Source: Pseudomonas xantholysinigenes (GTDB taxonomy: Bacteria; Pseudomonadota; Gammaproteobacteria; Pseudomonadales; Pseudomonadaceae). From it: a DNA stretch of 64,000 nucleotides. The stretch's first letter is position 1, and the number at the start of each line of letters is the position of its first letter. Shown piece after piece: positions 1-8,808 of the stretch. A program made the translations under genes and the position numbers. Location of the stretch: positions 3,105,501 through 3,169,500 of the forward strand of contig NZ_CP077095.1 in NCBI RefSeq assembly GCF_014268885.2. The letters run 5' to 3'. Below the pieces are notes generated by a model, which did no database searches, was not told where the DNA came from, and saw only the letters and a list, made by a program, of their open reading frames with translations.

Positions 1-5
1 ACTTC

Positions 6-45
6 ATGTATCGCATTACGATTCTATGTATCGCATTATGATACA
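6..45 (+). promoter_or_regulatory. Probable IclR-type operator and promoter
   Basis: A 17-bp sequence occurs twice (6-22 and 26-42) with a single mismatch and an exact 20-bp period, two helical turns. The second copy is also a dyad: TGTATC at 27-32 and GATACA at 40-45, with 7 bp between. TATGAT at 37-42 looks like a -10 element inside the dyad, so a bound protein would block it. IclR-family proteins often bind such repeated dyads and often repress their own gene, so autoregulation by the adjacent IclR gene is the simple reading. A divergent gene left of the window could be a second target. Confidence 0.6.
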
Positions 46-148
46 CAAGCTCAGGTAAAAATAAACAGCCACTGCCGGACCGGTGACGAACCTGTACACT
101 GCCCGGGTCGCCGCAAGGCGCGTGGCAAGGCCGTTTTCGAGGAATGTG

Positions 149-916
149 ATGAGTGTTGAAAAAGACAACGCAGCGGAAGAACAGCGCAGCGGCGGGATCC
201 AGGTCATCGCCCGGGCCAGCGCGGTCATGCGCACCTTGGCGGCGCAGCCCCAGGGCCTGAGCCTGGCCGCCATCGCCCAGGCGGTGGGGTTGCCGCGCTC
301 GACCGTGCAACGCATCATCGGCGCGCTGGAAGTCGAGGACCTGGTGGAAGCCTTGCCGGGCAGCGGCTATCGCCTGGGGCCGGGGCTGCACCAATTGATC
401 CACCATGCCCATGGCGACATCATTTCCATCGTCCGCGAATCCCTCGAGCAACTGAGCGCGACGCTGGGGGAGACCGTGGCGCTGTCGTGCATTCGCGGGC
501 AGCAGAGCACGGTCATCGTGCGCGCCATCGGCGAGCACGAACTGCGCGTGGTGGTCGCCCTGGGCCGCTCCTTGCCGATGCACGCCACCTCGGATGGCAA
601 GGTGTTGCTCTCCACCTTGAGCGACGAAGAAATCGGCCGCTGGATCACCCCGCACCCAGAGCGGTTGACCGCCAATACGCTCGACCTGTGCGGCGTGCTC
701 GCGCAAATGCCGGAGATTCGTCGCGAGGGCATCGCGGTGGATGTCGAGGAGCACACCCCGGGGGTCAGCGCGATGAGCATCCTGCTGCCGACCTTCATGG
801 GCCCTCATGCGGTGACGGTGGTCGTGCCGACGGCGCGCTTCAAGCCACGGCAGGCGGAGTTCCGCCAGGCGCTGGAGCACTTCAGGGAAACATTCAAGCA
901 GGCGCGCACGGCTTGA
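149..916 (+). CDS. IclR-family transcriptional regulator
   Basis: 255-residue regulator of the usual IclR length. An N-terminal winged helix-turn-helix (about residues 17-75, with LSLAAIAQAVGLPRSTVQR as recognition region) is followed by the GAF-like effector domain, including the LPMHATSDGKVLL and EEHTPGVSAMS stretches typical of the family. I chose the ATG at 149 because GAGGAA lies 4 nt upstream and IclR proteins usually start just before the HTH; a GTG at 83 would add 22 residues with no good ribosome site. The repeat operator at 6-45 suggests autoregulation. The controlled pathway is unknown; the downstream oxidoreductase is on the opposite strand beyond a REP block, so the target may lie left of the window. 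Confidence 0.9.
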   Translation: MSVEKDNAAEEQRSGGIQVIARASAVMRTLAAQPQGLSLAAIAQAVGLPRSTVQRIIGALEVEDLVEALPGSGYRLGPGLHQLIHHAHGDIISIVRESLEQLSATLGETVALSCIRGQQSTVIVRAIGEHELRVVVALGRSLPMHATSDGKVLLSTLSDEEIGRWITPHPERLTANTLDLCGVLAQMPEIRREGIAVDVEEHTPGVSAMSILLPTFMGPHAVTVVVPTARFKPRQAEFRQALEHFRETFKQARTA

Positions 917-924
917 GGATTGTA

Positions 925-1365
925 GGAACCAGCAAGCTGGCTCCCACAAAAGAAGTGCATGGTTCAAGGCCTGAGGGAGCAACTCTCTTGCTCAAATTTC
1001 AGAAGCTTGCGCGATCCCTGTGGGAGCGGCTTCAGCCGCGAACACCGGCATAGCCGGTGCCAGGCACCGCGTCGCTTGCTTCGCGGCGGTTCGGCGCCCC
1101 GATAAACCCGCTCCCACAGGTGTGGTGCATGCCCTGAGGTCGGCGCGATCCTTGTGGGAGCAACTGTCTTGCTCACCTGCTAAAGCTAGCGCGGTCCCTG
1201 TGGGAGCGGCTTCAGCCGCGAACACCGGCATAGCCGGTGCCAGGCACTGCAGCGCTTGCTTCGCGGCGGTGCGGCGGTCCGACAAGCCCGCTCCCACAGG
1301 TGTAGTGCATGCCCCGAGGTCGGCGCGGTCGCTGTGGGAGCAGGTTTGTCGGACCGCTCCCACAC
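925..1365. repeat. REP cluster with an exact 180-bp tandem period
   Basis: Fills the gap between the IclR gene and the oxidoreductase gene. The segment beginning near 1020 recurs at 1200, identical for almost 50 bp, and similarity continues to about 1320, giving a 180-bp unit present about twice with a degenerate lead-in (925-1019) and a partial third copy (1321-1365). Each unit holds GTGGGAGC and GCTCCCAC arms plus inner hairpins (GGCTTCAGCC, ACCGGCATAGCCGGT), typical of Pseudomonas REP elements. Such elements lie between genes and can end transcription or stabilise mRNA ends; here two genes converge on it. No gene is visible inside; the long plus-strand frame crossing it is antisense to the next gene. 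Confidence 0.8.
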
Positions 1366-1400
1366 TGTGCAAGTGGATGCAGGATGCAACCACCCTCCCC

Positions 1401-3674
1401 TCAGTTAAGCTCCGAACGCATCACCCGCACCGGTACCGACTTGTAGGACGGCGTGCCGCTGTCCACGTCGATGTAGTCCAGCGGCACCAACTGGTTGGCC
1501 TCAGGGTAATAGGCCCCCACCGAGCCGGGCGAGATCTTGTACTCGATGGCTGTGATCCGCTCGTAGCGCATCTTGCGCCCCTGGGTCACCGTCTCGATAT
1601 CCACCAGGTCGCCGTGGGCCAGGCCGCGCGCCTGCAGGTCGGCGGGGTTCATGAACAGCACGTCGCGACGGCCGAACACACCGCGGTAGCGATCGTCCAT
1701 GGCGTAGATGGTGGTGTTGTACTGGTCATGGCTGCGCAAGGTGATCAGGCGCAGTACATCGTCGCCATCGACTTCCTTGTCTTCGTGCAAGCCCGGGAAC
1801 ACAAAGAACTCGGCCTTGCCCGAAGGCGTCAGCCACACCCGCTCGGTGGCCGGCAGCGGCATGCGGAAACCGCCCGGCACGCGGATGCGCGCGTTGTAGT
1901 CATCGAAGCCCGGCAAGGTCTTCTCGATCAGGTCGCGAATCTTGTCGTAGTCGGCACCCAGCTCCAGCCAAGGCACCGGGCTGTCCGGCAAGGTCGCGTT
2001 GGCCATGCCGGCGACGATCGCCGGCTCCGAGCGCAGGAACTCCGATGCTGGGGTCAGCTTGCCCGCCGAGGCATGCACCATCGACATCGAGTCCTCGACG
2101 GTGATCGCCTGCCGCTCGCCGTTCTGCACGTCCAGCTCGGTGCGTCCCAGGCACGGGAACAGGTAGGTTTCCTTGCCCACCAACAGGTGGGTACGGTTGA
2201 GCTTGGTGCCGATGTGCACGCTCAGGTCGAGCTTGCCCATGGCCGGGAAGCACTGGCCGGGGTCGGGCAGCGCCACGGCGAAGTTGCCGCCCAGGCAGAT
2301 GAGCGCCTTGGAGGTGCCGGCGATCATCGCCTGCATGGCCTGCACCGAATCGTGCCCATGCTCTGCCGGTGGCTTGAAACCAAGCACTTGCTCGATCTTG
2401 TTGAGGAAATCGGCCGAGGGCTTCTCGGTGATGCCGACGGTGCGGTTGCCCTGCACATTGGAGTGCCCGCGCAGCGGACAGATGCCGGCACCGGGCTTGC
2501 CGATATTACCGCGCAGCATCAACAAGTCGCAGATCAGCCGCACGTTGGCGGTGCCTTCGTTGTGCTGGGTGATACCCATGCCGTAGGTGACGATGGTCGC
2601 GTTGGACTTGGCGTAAGCTGCGGCGACCTTCTCCATCTCGGCCTTGGTCAAGCCGCTGGCGTGTTCGATATCAGGCCATTGCGTGGCCAACAGGTCGGCC
2701 TTGAGCGCATCAAAGCCATTGGTGTGCTGGGCGATGAACTCGAAGTCGAGCACCTGACCGAGCGCGTCCTCCATCTCCAGCAGCGACTTCATCACCCCTT
2801 TGATCGCCGCCGCATCGCCACCGGCCTTGACCTGCAGGTAGGTCGAGGCGATCCGGGTGGAGCCGTAGGTGGCCATCTCGATCATGTCCTGCGGGTCGGC
2901 GAAGCGCTCCAGCGCCCGTTCGCGCAGCGGGTTGAGGACCATGATCGGCACTTTGCGCCGCGACACCTCATGCAAGGTACCCATCATCCGCGGGTGATTG
3001 GTGCCCGGGTTGTGGCCGATGGAAATCACCAGCTCGCACGACTCGAAATCGTCCAGCGACACCGAGCCCTTGCCCATGCCGATCGAGCGTGGCAAGCCCA
3101 CGCTGGTGGGCTCGTGACACATGTTCGAGCAATCGGGGAAGTTGTTGGTGCCCAGCGCCCGGGCGAACAGCTGGTACAGGTAGGCGGCTTCGTTGGAGGC
3201 GCGCCCGGAGGTGTAGAACTCGACCTGGTTCGGTTCCAGGCCACGAAGAATCTCGCCGATGCGGGCGAAGGCGTGCTCCCACTCCACCGGCTTGTAGGTG
3301 CCGCTGGCGTGGTCGTAAACCATCGGGTGGGTCAGCCGTCCGAGGTCTTCCAGCTCGTAATCGGTGCGGTGCAGCAGCGTGGCCACCGGGTGATTGGCGA
3401 AGAACTCGGGGGGCACCCGCTTGTTGGTCGCCTCCCAGGTCACGGCCTTGGCGCCGTTCTCGCAGAACTGGAAGGTCGATTTGTGCTCCTTGTCGGGCCA
3501 GGCGCACCCCGGGCAGTCGAAACCGTCCGGCTGGTTGGTGCGCATCAGCGTGAGCGGCGCCTTGAGCGTGTCCATCTGCTCGCGCACCGCCGTCGCCGTC
3601 GCCTTGAGCGCTCCCCAGCCGCCTGCGGGGCCATCGTAGTTACGTACACCGGGTACCTTGCGTCGAGTCGTCAT
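1401..3674 (-). CDS. FdhF/YdeP-family molybdopterin oxidoreductase
   Basis: 757-residue protein of the formate-dehydrogenase-like, bis-MGD molybdoenzyme superfamily, closest in feel to E. coli YdeP and the FdhF/YdeP family of pseudomonads. Seen: an N-terminal CPGC pair but not the four-cysteine 4Fe-4S motif of classical FdhF, the SGRASNEAAYLYQLFARALGTNNFPDCSNMC-type molybdopterin region (around residues 155-185, C182 and C186-like positions), and a C-terminal MGD-binding domain (RSHDQYNTTIYAMDDRYRG region). The true substrate of this family is not established; acid resistance has been linked to YdeP. AAGGAG lies 6 nt before the ATG at 3674. It is divergent from cioAB across 325 bp. No dedicated membrane or electron-transfer subunit is adjacent. 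Confidence 0.85.
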   Translation of the reverse strand: MTTRRKVPGVRNYDGPAGGWGALKATATAVREQMDTLKAPLTLMRTNQPDGFDCPGCAWPDKEHKSTFQFCENGAKAVTWEATNKRVPPEFFANHPVATLLHRTDYELEDLGRLTHPMVYDHASGTYKPVEWEHAFARIGEILRGLEPNQVEFYTSGRASNEAAYLYQLFARALGTNNFPDCSNMCHEPTSVGLPRSIGMGKGSVSLDDFESCELVISIGHNPGTNHPRMMGTLHEVSRRKVPIMVLNPLRERALERFADPQDMIEMATYGSTRIASTYLQVKAGGDAAAIKGVMKSLLEMEDALGQVLDFEFIAQHTNGFDALKADLLATQWPDIEHASGLTKAEMEKVAAAYAKSNATIVTYGMGITQHNEGTANVRLICDLLMLRGNIGKPGAGICPLRGHSNVQGNRTVGITEKPSADFLNKIEQVLGFKPPAEHGHDSVQAMQAMIAGTSKALICLGGNFAVALPDPGQCFPAMGKLDLSVHIGTKLNRTHLLVGKETYLFPCLGRTELDVQNGERQAITVEDSMSMVHASAGKLTPASEFLRSEPAIVAGMANATLPDSPVPWLELGADYDKIRDLIEKTLPGFDDYNARIRVPGGFRMPLPATERVWLTPSGKAEFFVFPGLHEDKEVDGDDVLRLITLRSHDQYNTTIYAMDDRYRGVFGRRDVLFMNPADLQARGLAHGDLVDIETVTQGRKMRYERITAIEYKISPGSVGAYYPEANQLVPLDYIDVDSGTPSYKSVPVRVMRSELN

Positions 3675-3999
3675 GGTCGCTCCTTAAACGCCTTATAGGT
3701 ATTCGATATAAAGCGTTAGTTGCGTAATAAACCGCTGCACTAGCGGACCTGAGGAAGTTGCTTAGTTTCTAGAGCCCAAGAAAAGCGTACAACCTTGTTG
3801 AATAAAGACAACTGCCAAAGCGCAATCCGACTTACGCTCGATGTGCAGTGAAAAGTTCAGTCGACCGGCAAAATCGTGTTCTAGAATCAAGCCACACTCC
3901 TTCGACATGTCAAGGCAACGGTTCGATGAGCTGCTCATCTTCTCGTTGCGTCTCATTCGCACCGCGGCCCTGAAACCGCGCCCTGTGAGGCCGAGAAAC
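3675..3999. promoter_or_regulatory. Divergent control region between the oxidoreductase and cioA
   Basis: 325 bp without a gene, serving both flanking genes. Visible elements: a perfect 7-bp inverted repeat around one central base, GATGAGCTGCTCATC at 3925-3939, 61 nt before the cioA start and so within its probable leader; and a possible plus-strand promoter, TCGACC (3862-3867) with TAGAAT (3882-3887) at a short 14-15 bp spacing. On the minus strand CTATAAG lies close to the oxidoreductase start. I found no convincing Anr/FNR box (TTGAT-N4-ATCAA), although cioAB is Anr-controlled in P. aeruginosa. Confidence 0.4.
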
Positions 4000-5406
4000 A
4001 TGGAAACATTCAGCTCTACGGCACTTGATCTGGCTCGTTTTCAGTTCGCCTTCACCGTGGCGATGCATATCCTCTTTCCGGCAATCACTATTGGCCTCGC
4101 CAGTTACCTCGCCGTTCTCGAGGGGTTGTATCTGAAGACCGGTCGCGATGTATATCGCGACCTTTACATGTTCTGGATAAAGATCTTCGCGCTGAATTTC
4201 GGCATGGGCGTGGTGTCCGGCCTGGTCATGGCTTACCAATTCGGTACCAACTGGTCGCAGTTCTCTTATTTCGCCGGCGGTATTACCGGGCCACTACTGA
4301 CTTACGAAGTGCTCACGGCCTTCTTCCTCGAAGCCGGCTTTCTCGGCGTCATGCTGTTCGGCTGGGACCGGGTCGGCCGCGGCCTGCACATGTTCGCCAC
4401 CTGCATGGTGGCGCTGGGCACGCTGATCTCGACCTTCTGGATCCTCTCCTCCAACAGCTGGATGCACACCCCCCAGGGCCACGAGATCATCGACGGTCGC
4501 GCGGTGCCGGTGGACTGGCTGGCGGTCATCTTCAACCCATCATTCCCCTACCGCCTGGCGCACATGGCGATCGCCGCGTTCCTCAGCACCGCGTTCTTCG
4601 TCGGCGCCTCGGGGGCCTGGCACCTGTTGCGCCGCCAGCACATCGAGCCGGCCCGCACCATGCTCTCCATGGCCTGCTGGATGGCCCTGGTGGTGGCGCC
4701 GATCCAGGCGGTGGTCGGGGATGCCCACGGCCTGAACACCCTGGAGCACCAGCCGGCGAAGATCGCCGCCATCGAAGGGCACTGGGAGAACATGCCCGGC
4801 GAACCATCGCCGCTGATCCTGGTTGGCTGGCCGGACATGAAGGCCGAGAAGACCCACTTCGCCATCGAGATCCCCTACCTGGGCAGCCTGATCCTGACCC
4901 ACAGCCTCGACCGCCAGATCCCGGCGCTCAAGTCGTTCCCACCCGAGGACCGGCCCAACTCCACGGTGATCTTCTGGACCTTCCGGCTGATGGTGTGCAT
5001 GGGCCTGCTGATGATTCTCGCCGGGGTATGGAGCCTGTGGCTGCGCCGTGGCGACCGCCTGCACAGCACGCCGTTGTTCCTCAAGTTCATGCTGTGCATG
5101 GGCCCGGCAGGGCTGATCGCCCTGCTGGCCGGCTGGGTGACCACCGAGATGGGCCGCCAGCCCTGGGTGGTCTACGGGCTGATGCGCACCGAGCATGCGG
5201 TCTCGCCTTTGAGCACCGCGCAGATGAGCGTTAGCCTGGCCGCGTTCGTGGTGGTGTACTTCGTGCTGTTCGGCACCGGCATCGCCTACATGCTCAAGCT
5301 GGTGCACAAGGGCCCGCAGCGCCACGAAGGCGAGCACCCGATCGAAGGTGGCGCGGGCCAGGCCAAGACCCCCGCGCGCCCCCTGTCCGCGGCGGACGAT
5401 CACTGA
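4000..5406 (+). CDS. cioA: Cyanide-insensitive quinol oxidase subunit I
   Basis: 468-residue subunit I of a bd-type quinol oxidase, the cyanide-insensitive oxidase of pseudomonads. It takes electrons from ubiquinol and reduces oxygen in the cytoplasmic membrane. The start METFSSTALDLARFQFAFTVAMH with its heme-ligand histidine, the GRQPWVVYG stretch and many hydrophobic helices are diagnostic. The Q-loop is short, as in CioA rather than E. coli CydA. ATG at 4000 is chosen because the protein then begins like known CioA; the same frame runs upstream to 3841 with no homologous sequence. cioB follows after 38 nt. Confidence 0.95.
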   Translation: METFSSTALDLARFQFAFTVAMHILFPAITIGLASYLAVLEGLYLKTGRDVYRDLYMFWIKIFALNFGMGVVSGLVMAYQFGTNWSQFSYFAGGITGPLLTYEVLTAFFLEAGFLGVMLFGWDRVGRGLHMFATCMVALGTLISTFWILSSNSWMHTPQGHEIIDGRAVPVDWLAVIFNPSFPYRLAHMAIAAFLSTAFFVGASGAWHLLRRQHIEPARTMLSMACWMALVVAPIQAVVGDAHGLNTLEHQPAKIAAIEGHWENMPGEPSPLILVGWPDMKAEKTHFAIEIPYLGSLILTHSLDRQIPALKSFPPEDRPNSTVIFWTFRLMVCMGLLMILAGVWSLWLRRGDRLHSTPLFLKFMLCMGPAGLIALLAGWVTTEMGRQPWVVYGLMRTEHAVSPLSTAQMSVSLAAFVVVYFVLFGTGIAYMLKLVHKGPQRHEGEHPIEGGAGQAKTPARPLSAADDH

Positions 5407-5444
5407 CCCTGTCGAAGGCGACGGCAACCTGAGGAGCGATGGCC

Positions 5445-6452
5445 ATGGGCGTGGATATCACTTTGATCTGGGCATTGATCATCATCTTTGGCGTGATGAT
5501 GTACGTCATCATGGACGGCTTCGACCTGGGCATCGGCATTCTCTTCCTGGCGATCAAGGACAAGGAAGAGCGCGATGTGATGATGAACACCGTCGCCCCG
5601 GTGTGGGACGGCAACGAGACCTGGCTGGTGCTCGGCGGCGCAGGCCTGTTCGGCGCCTTCCCGCTGGCCTACTCGGTGATCCTCAGCGCCTTGTACCTGC
5701 CGCTGGTGCTGATGCTGCTGGGCCTGATCTTCCGGGGCGTGGCCTTCGAGTTCCGGTTCAAGGCCAGCGAGCGCAACCGCCACTGGTGGGACAAGGCGTT
5801 CATCGGCGGCTCGATCGTCGCCACCTTCACCCAGGGCGTCGCCCTGGGCGCCTTCCTCGATGGCATCCCGGTGGCAAACAACATGTACGCCGGTGGCGCC
5901 CTCGACTGGCTGCGGCCCTTCCCGCTGTTCTGCGGCTTCGCCCTGCTGCTGGCCTACGCGCAGCTCGGCAGCACCTGGCTGATCATGAAGACCGAGGGCC
6001 GCCTGCAAGAAGAGATGTACCGCTATTCCTCGTACTTCATCTGGGGCCTGCTGGGCGCCCTCGCGGTGATCAGCGTGTGGACGCCGCTGGCCCACCCGGA
6101 GATCGCCCAGCGCTGGTTCAGCCTGCCCAACCTGTTCTACTTCCTGCCGGTGCCACTGCTGCTGGTGGTCTGCTTCTTCGGCACCCTCACCACCTTGGCG
6201 CACCGGGCCACCGCCGCGCCGTTCCTGTTCACCCTGCTGGTGATCTTCCTCGGCTACAGCGGCCTGGGCATCAGCATCTGGCCGAATATCATCCCGCCCT
6301 CGGTCACCCTGTGGCAGGCGGCCTCGCCGGTGGCCAGCCAGCTGTTCGCGTTGATCGGCGCGCTGTTCATCCTGCCGTTCATCCTGGTGTACACCGCCTG
6401 GAGCTACTACGTGTTCAGGGGCAAGGTGAAGGTCGGCGACGGCTATCATTGA
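5445..6452 (+). CDS. cioB: Cyanide-insensitive quinol oxidase subunit II
   Basis: 335-residue partner subunit of CioA (CydB family), with the characteristic start MGVDITLIWALIIIFGVMMYVIMDGFDLGIGILF and the WDGNETWLVLGGAGLFGAFP region. All-helical membrane protein completing the oxidase. ATG at 5445 is preferred over 5439: AGGAG at 5432-5436 is 8 nt from it but only 2 nt from the earlier one, and the resulting N-terminus matches known CioB. No cydX-like or cioC reading frame was recognised in the 37 nt before the next, convergent gene. Confidence 0.95.
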   Translation: MGVDITLIWALIIIFGVMMYVIMDGFDLGIGILFLAIKDKEERDVMMNTVAPVWDGNETWLVLGGAGLFGAFPLAYSVILSALYLPLVLMLLGLIFRGVAFEFRFKASERNRHWWDKAFIGGSIVATFTQGVALGAFLDGIPVANNMYAGGALDWLRPFPLFCGFALLLAYAQLGSTWLIMKTEGRLQEEMYRYSSYFIWGLLGALAVISVWTPLAHPEIAQRWFSLPNLFYFLPVPLLLVVCFFGTLTTLAHRATAAPFLFTLLVIFLGYSGLGISIWPNIIPPSVTLWQAASPVASQLFALIGALFILPFILVYTAWSYYVFRGKVKVGDGYH

Positions 6453-6489
6453 GTGTTTCATCGCCAGGCCCGCGCGCAAGCGAGCAGGT

Positions 6490-7401
6490 CTACAGGGAAC
6501 CGGCCACCAGGAAGATCGGCACGAACGAAAGCACCGTCGACACCGCCACGACGAATGCCATCAAGCGATGATCGCCCCCCTGCTGGGTTGCCAGCACATA
6601 GGAATTGCTGGCGCAAGGCAATACCGAATACAGCAGCACCAGTGTCGCGGCCAGCGGCGGCACCGACCAGGTGCTGATCAGGCCATAGGCGAGCAACGGG
6701 AACAGGCACAAGCGGATGCCGGCGGTCAGCAAGCCGGTTTTGCACAAACGCGCGAACTCTGCGCGCGGAAACTGCAAGGCAGCGCCCACGCAGATCAGGC
6801 TCAGGGGCAATGCCGGTGCCCCCAGCGCCTGCAGCGGCTGGCCCAATGCCGCCGGCAACGACACTGCGCTCAGGTTGAGCGCCAGGCCCAGGCCACTGGC
6901 CAGGATCAACGGATTAAGGCAGACCTTGAGCAGCACCGCCCAGGTCGAACCGCCCCGATTGCCGAATGCCAGCAGCACCACGGTGTTGGAAATGGCCACC
7001 ATATAGGCCACCACCACGGCCGCCACGCCATAGTCCTCGGGGCTGAGCAACTGCGAGGCCACGCCCAGGAAAATGAAACTGTTGAAACGTACCGAACCCT
7101 GCATGATCGAGGTAAAGGTTGCGTGCAACACGCGTCGGTAACGGCATCCCAGCACGACCCCGGCGGTAATCAGCAGCGTCACGCCCCCCAGCACCAGCAC
7201 CGTCGCACGCGCGGCGCTACCCATGGCGCCGGCGCTGCCGATGGTATGAACCAGGTAGGCTGGGAAAAACACCCAATGAGTCAGTTTCTCGGCGCCCGCC
7301 CAGAAGCCGTTGTCTACCCAACCGCAGCGGCGCACGAGCACACCGACCAGAATCAAGATGAACGACGGCGCGATGGCCGCCAAGGCTGTTCCTACGTGCA
7401 T
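6490..7401 (-). CDS. AEC-family (auxin efflux carrier-like) transporter
   Basis: 303-residue membrane protein of the AEC family, with about ten hydrophobic helices and a two-half topology (IAPSFILILVGVLVRR near the N-terminus; ALQALGAPALPLSLICVGAALQ beginning the second half). AEC proteins move small organic acids or amino-acid-like anions, usually outward. It is the last gene of the nine-gene tight operon, 5 nt after the preceding stop. Inference: exporter or self-protection pump for the product of the predicted N-N-bond pathway, or importer of a precursor. It converges on cioB with 37 nt between. Confidence 0.85.
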   Translation of the reverse strand: MHVGTALAAIAPSFILILVGVLVRRCGWVDNGFWAGAEKLTHWVFFPAYLVHTIGSAGAMGSAARATVLVLGGVTLLITAGVVLGCRYRRVLHATFTSIMQGSVRFNSFIFLGVASQLLSPEDYGVAAVVVAYMVAISNTVVLLAFGNRGGSTWAVLLKVCLNPLILASGLGLALNLSAVSLPAALGQPLQALGAPALPLSLICVGAALQFPRAEFARLCKTGLLTAGIRLCLFPLLAYGLISTWSVPPLAATLVLLYSVLPCASNSYVLATQQGGDHRLMAFVVAVSTVLSFVPIFLVAGSL

Positions 7402-7406
7402 GGTGC

Positions 7407-8471
7407 TTAGGCTTCCCTGCTGTTGACGGGCGAACTCGGTGAATCACTATCAATCAGGCCCACCGCCGCCAAGGCTTCGCAGGCCAAGGCTGGGGCAAAG
7501 CGCACCCCCGAGCCGGAAGCACCGACCAGCGCGCAGGCACCGGGCCCTTGGGGCAAACGCACGACCTGCGGCTCGAAATCGCTGCAATAGCTGTCGAATG
7601 CCGCCCGTGGGCGCAACGTGTGAATATCCAGGCCTGGCAGTTCTTCATCGAGGATACGTCGGGCCTGCCGGGTTTCGTGGCTGTGGACGCTCAGGTCGCC
7701 CTCGGCATCGTTGCGCCAATCCTCGGAGGTAATGCTGAGCAACCAGCCATCACCCTGCCGATTACGCATCACGAACGCCTTGCGGCCCGGCAGGTAGATC
7801 ACCCCTTCCGCGGTGTCCGGTGGACGCGGGCCCTGCAGGTCGAAGGCAACGATTTTCTTGATCGAGCCGCCCTGAACCACGCCGTCCAAGGCGTTGCCGC
7901 GCGCCCCTGCGGCAACGATCAGGTGGCGCGCCTGCAACGTCCCGCCAGCCGCTTGCAGGCGCCAACCCGCTGCCTCCCGGCTCACCCGTTCGACCCGGGC
8001 TTCGACCCGTTCAAAGCGCCCGGGCCCAGTCGCCCCGAGCGCCAGGCACGCCCGCACCAGGCCCGGTACGTCGACCGCCAAGGCATGGCCGGCCTGCAGC
8101 AGCGTACCGAGCGTCCGCTGGCCTCGGTAACGGCCCAGCACCTCGGCCAAAGGGCTCGCCACAGAGCGGGCCTCGAACAGCAACGGCCTTGGTGCCTGCG
8201 CCGGGTCATGGACATAGCTGAAGGGCAGCTGGCTTACCCCCGCCCAGCCCAGGCCCAAGGCCTGGTAATGGGCGAACGCCTGCAACGAGCGCCGACGACG
8301 CAAGCCTTCGCCACAGAATGGCGTGACCAGCCCGGCCGACAGGGCGCTGGCGCTGACCCGCCGGCCATCGTCCAGCAGTACGATGGACAGCCCAGGCAGA
8401 CGCCGACGCGCCTCGGCCACCACGCTGGCACCGACAATGCCAGCACCAAGCACCACCAGGTCAGTCGCCAT
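7407..8471 (-). CDS. FAD-dependent amine/amino-acid oxidase (DAO family), first copy
   Basis: 354-residue flavoprotein of the D-amino-acid/glycine oxidase fold. N-terminal FAD motif LVVLGAGIVGASV; the C-terminal GASGSGVRFAPA is the usual second flavin-contacting stretch. No signal peptide, so cytoplasmic. In hydrazine-forming pathways such as s56-p1, a DAO-type flavoenzyme cleaves the N-N-linked lysine conjugate, releasing a hydrazino acid; this protein or its paralogue at 14244-15389 could do that here. The ATG at 8471 has GGTGGG 6 nt upstream; the ATG at 8477 sits directly on that sequence. It overlaps the cupin gene by 11 nt. Enzyme class is firm, substrate is inferred from the cluster. 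Confidence 0.85.
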   Translation of the reverse strand: MATDLVVLGAGIVGASVVAEARRRLPGLSIVLLDDGRRVSASALSAGLVTPFCGEGLRRRRSLQAFAHYQALGLGWAGVSQLPFSYVHDPAQAPRPLLFEARSVASPLAEVLGRYRGQRTLGTLLQAGHALAVDVPGLVRACLALGATGPGRFERVEARVERVSREAAGWRLQAAGGTLQARHLIVAAGARGNALDGVVQGGSIKKIVAFDLQGPRPPDTAEGVIYLPGRKAFVMRNRQGDGWLLSITSEDWRNDAEGDLSVHSHETRQARRILDEELPGLDIHTLRPRAAFDSYCSDFEPQVVRLPQGPGACALVGASGSGVRFAPALACEALAAVGLIDSDSPSSPVNSREA

Positions 8472-8808
8472 GGACATCCCACCAGACCGTGCTGATCACC
8501 AACGGCTCATGGCCATCGTTGTGAATCTGATGCCGGTGATGCGACTCGAACACCAGCACATCGCCCTGAGCCACCCGCAGCGTGCTGCCGTGGTAGTCCA
8601 GCACGCCGCCACCGCTGGCGATCATCCAGCACTCGCGGACCGCATGTATGTCAGGTCGTGACGTGCACTGCGGGGCGACGGTGAACAACCCGCCGCGAAA
8701 CGGTGTGACACCCTCGCCCAGGCTGGCGAAATCAGCCTGATGCAACACCACTCCCGGCACATGACTTTCGGCGGCCATTGGTCGGACCTTTGGATCACTT
8801 GCGTTCAT
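8461..8808 (-). CDS. Single-domain cupin, likely metal-binding partner of the MetRS-like protein
   Basis: 115-residue cupin. Motif 1 is recognisable as DIHAVRECW (His and Glu metal ligands), motif 2 as GDVLVFESHHRHQIHN (histidine-rich). In the known hydrazine synthases (Spb40 type) a zinc cupin is fused to a methionyl-tRNA-synthetase-like domain: the MetRS part activates an amino acid and the cupin helps rearrange an ester to N6-hydroxylysine into an N-N bond. Here the two parts would be separate proteins two genes apart. The gene overlaps the CoA-transferase gene by ATGA and the next gene by 11 nt, implying coupled translation. Alternative: an ordinary small cupin with a sensing or isomerase role. 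Confidence 0.8.
   Translation of the reverse strand: MNASDPKVRPMAAESHVPGVVLHQADFASLGEGVTPFRGGLFTVAPQCTSRPDIHAVRECWMIASGGGVLDYHGSTLRVAQGDVLVFESHHRHQIHNDGHEPLVISTVWWDVHGD

Noticed and set aside
1020..3698. Long plus-strand open frame (892 codons) crossing the REP block and the oxidoreductase gene
   Set aside because: It is the antisense shadow of the molybdopterin oxidoreductase in GC-rich DNA; no ribosome site and no protein-like motifs.
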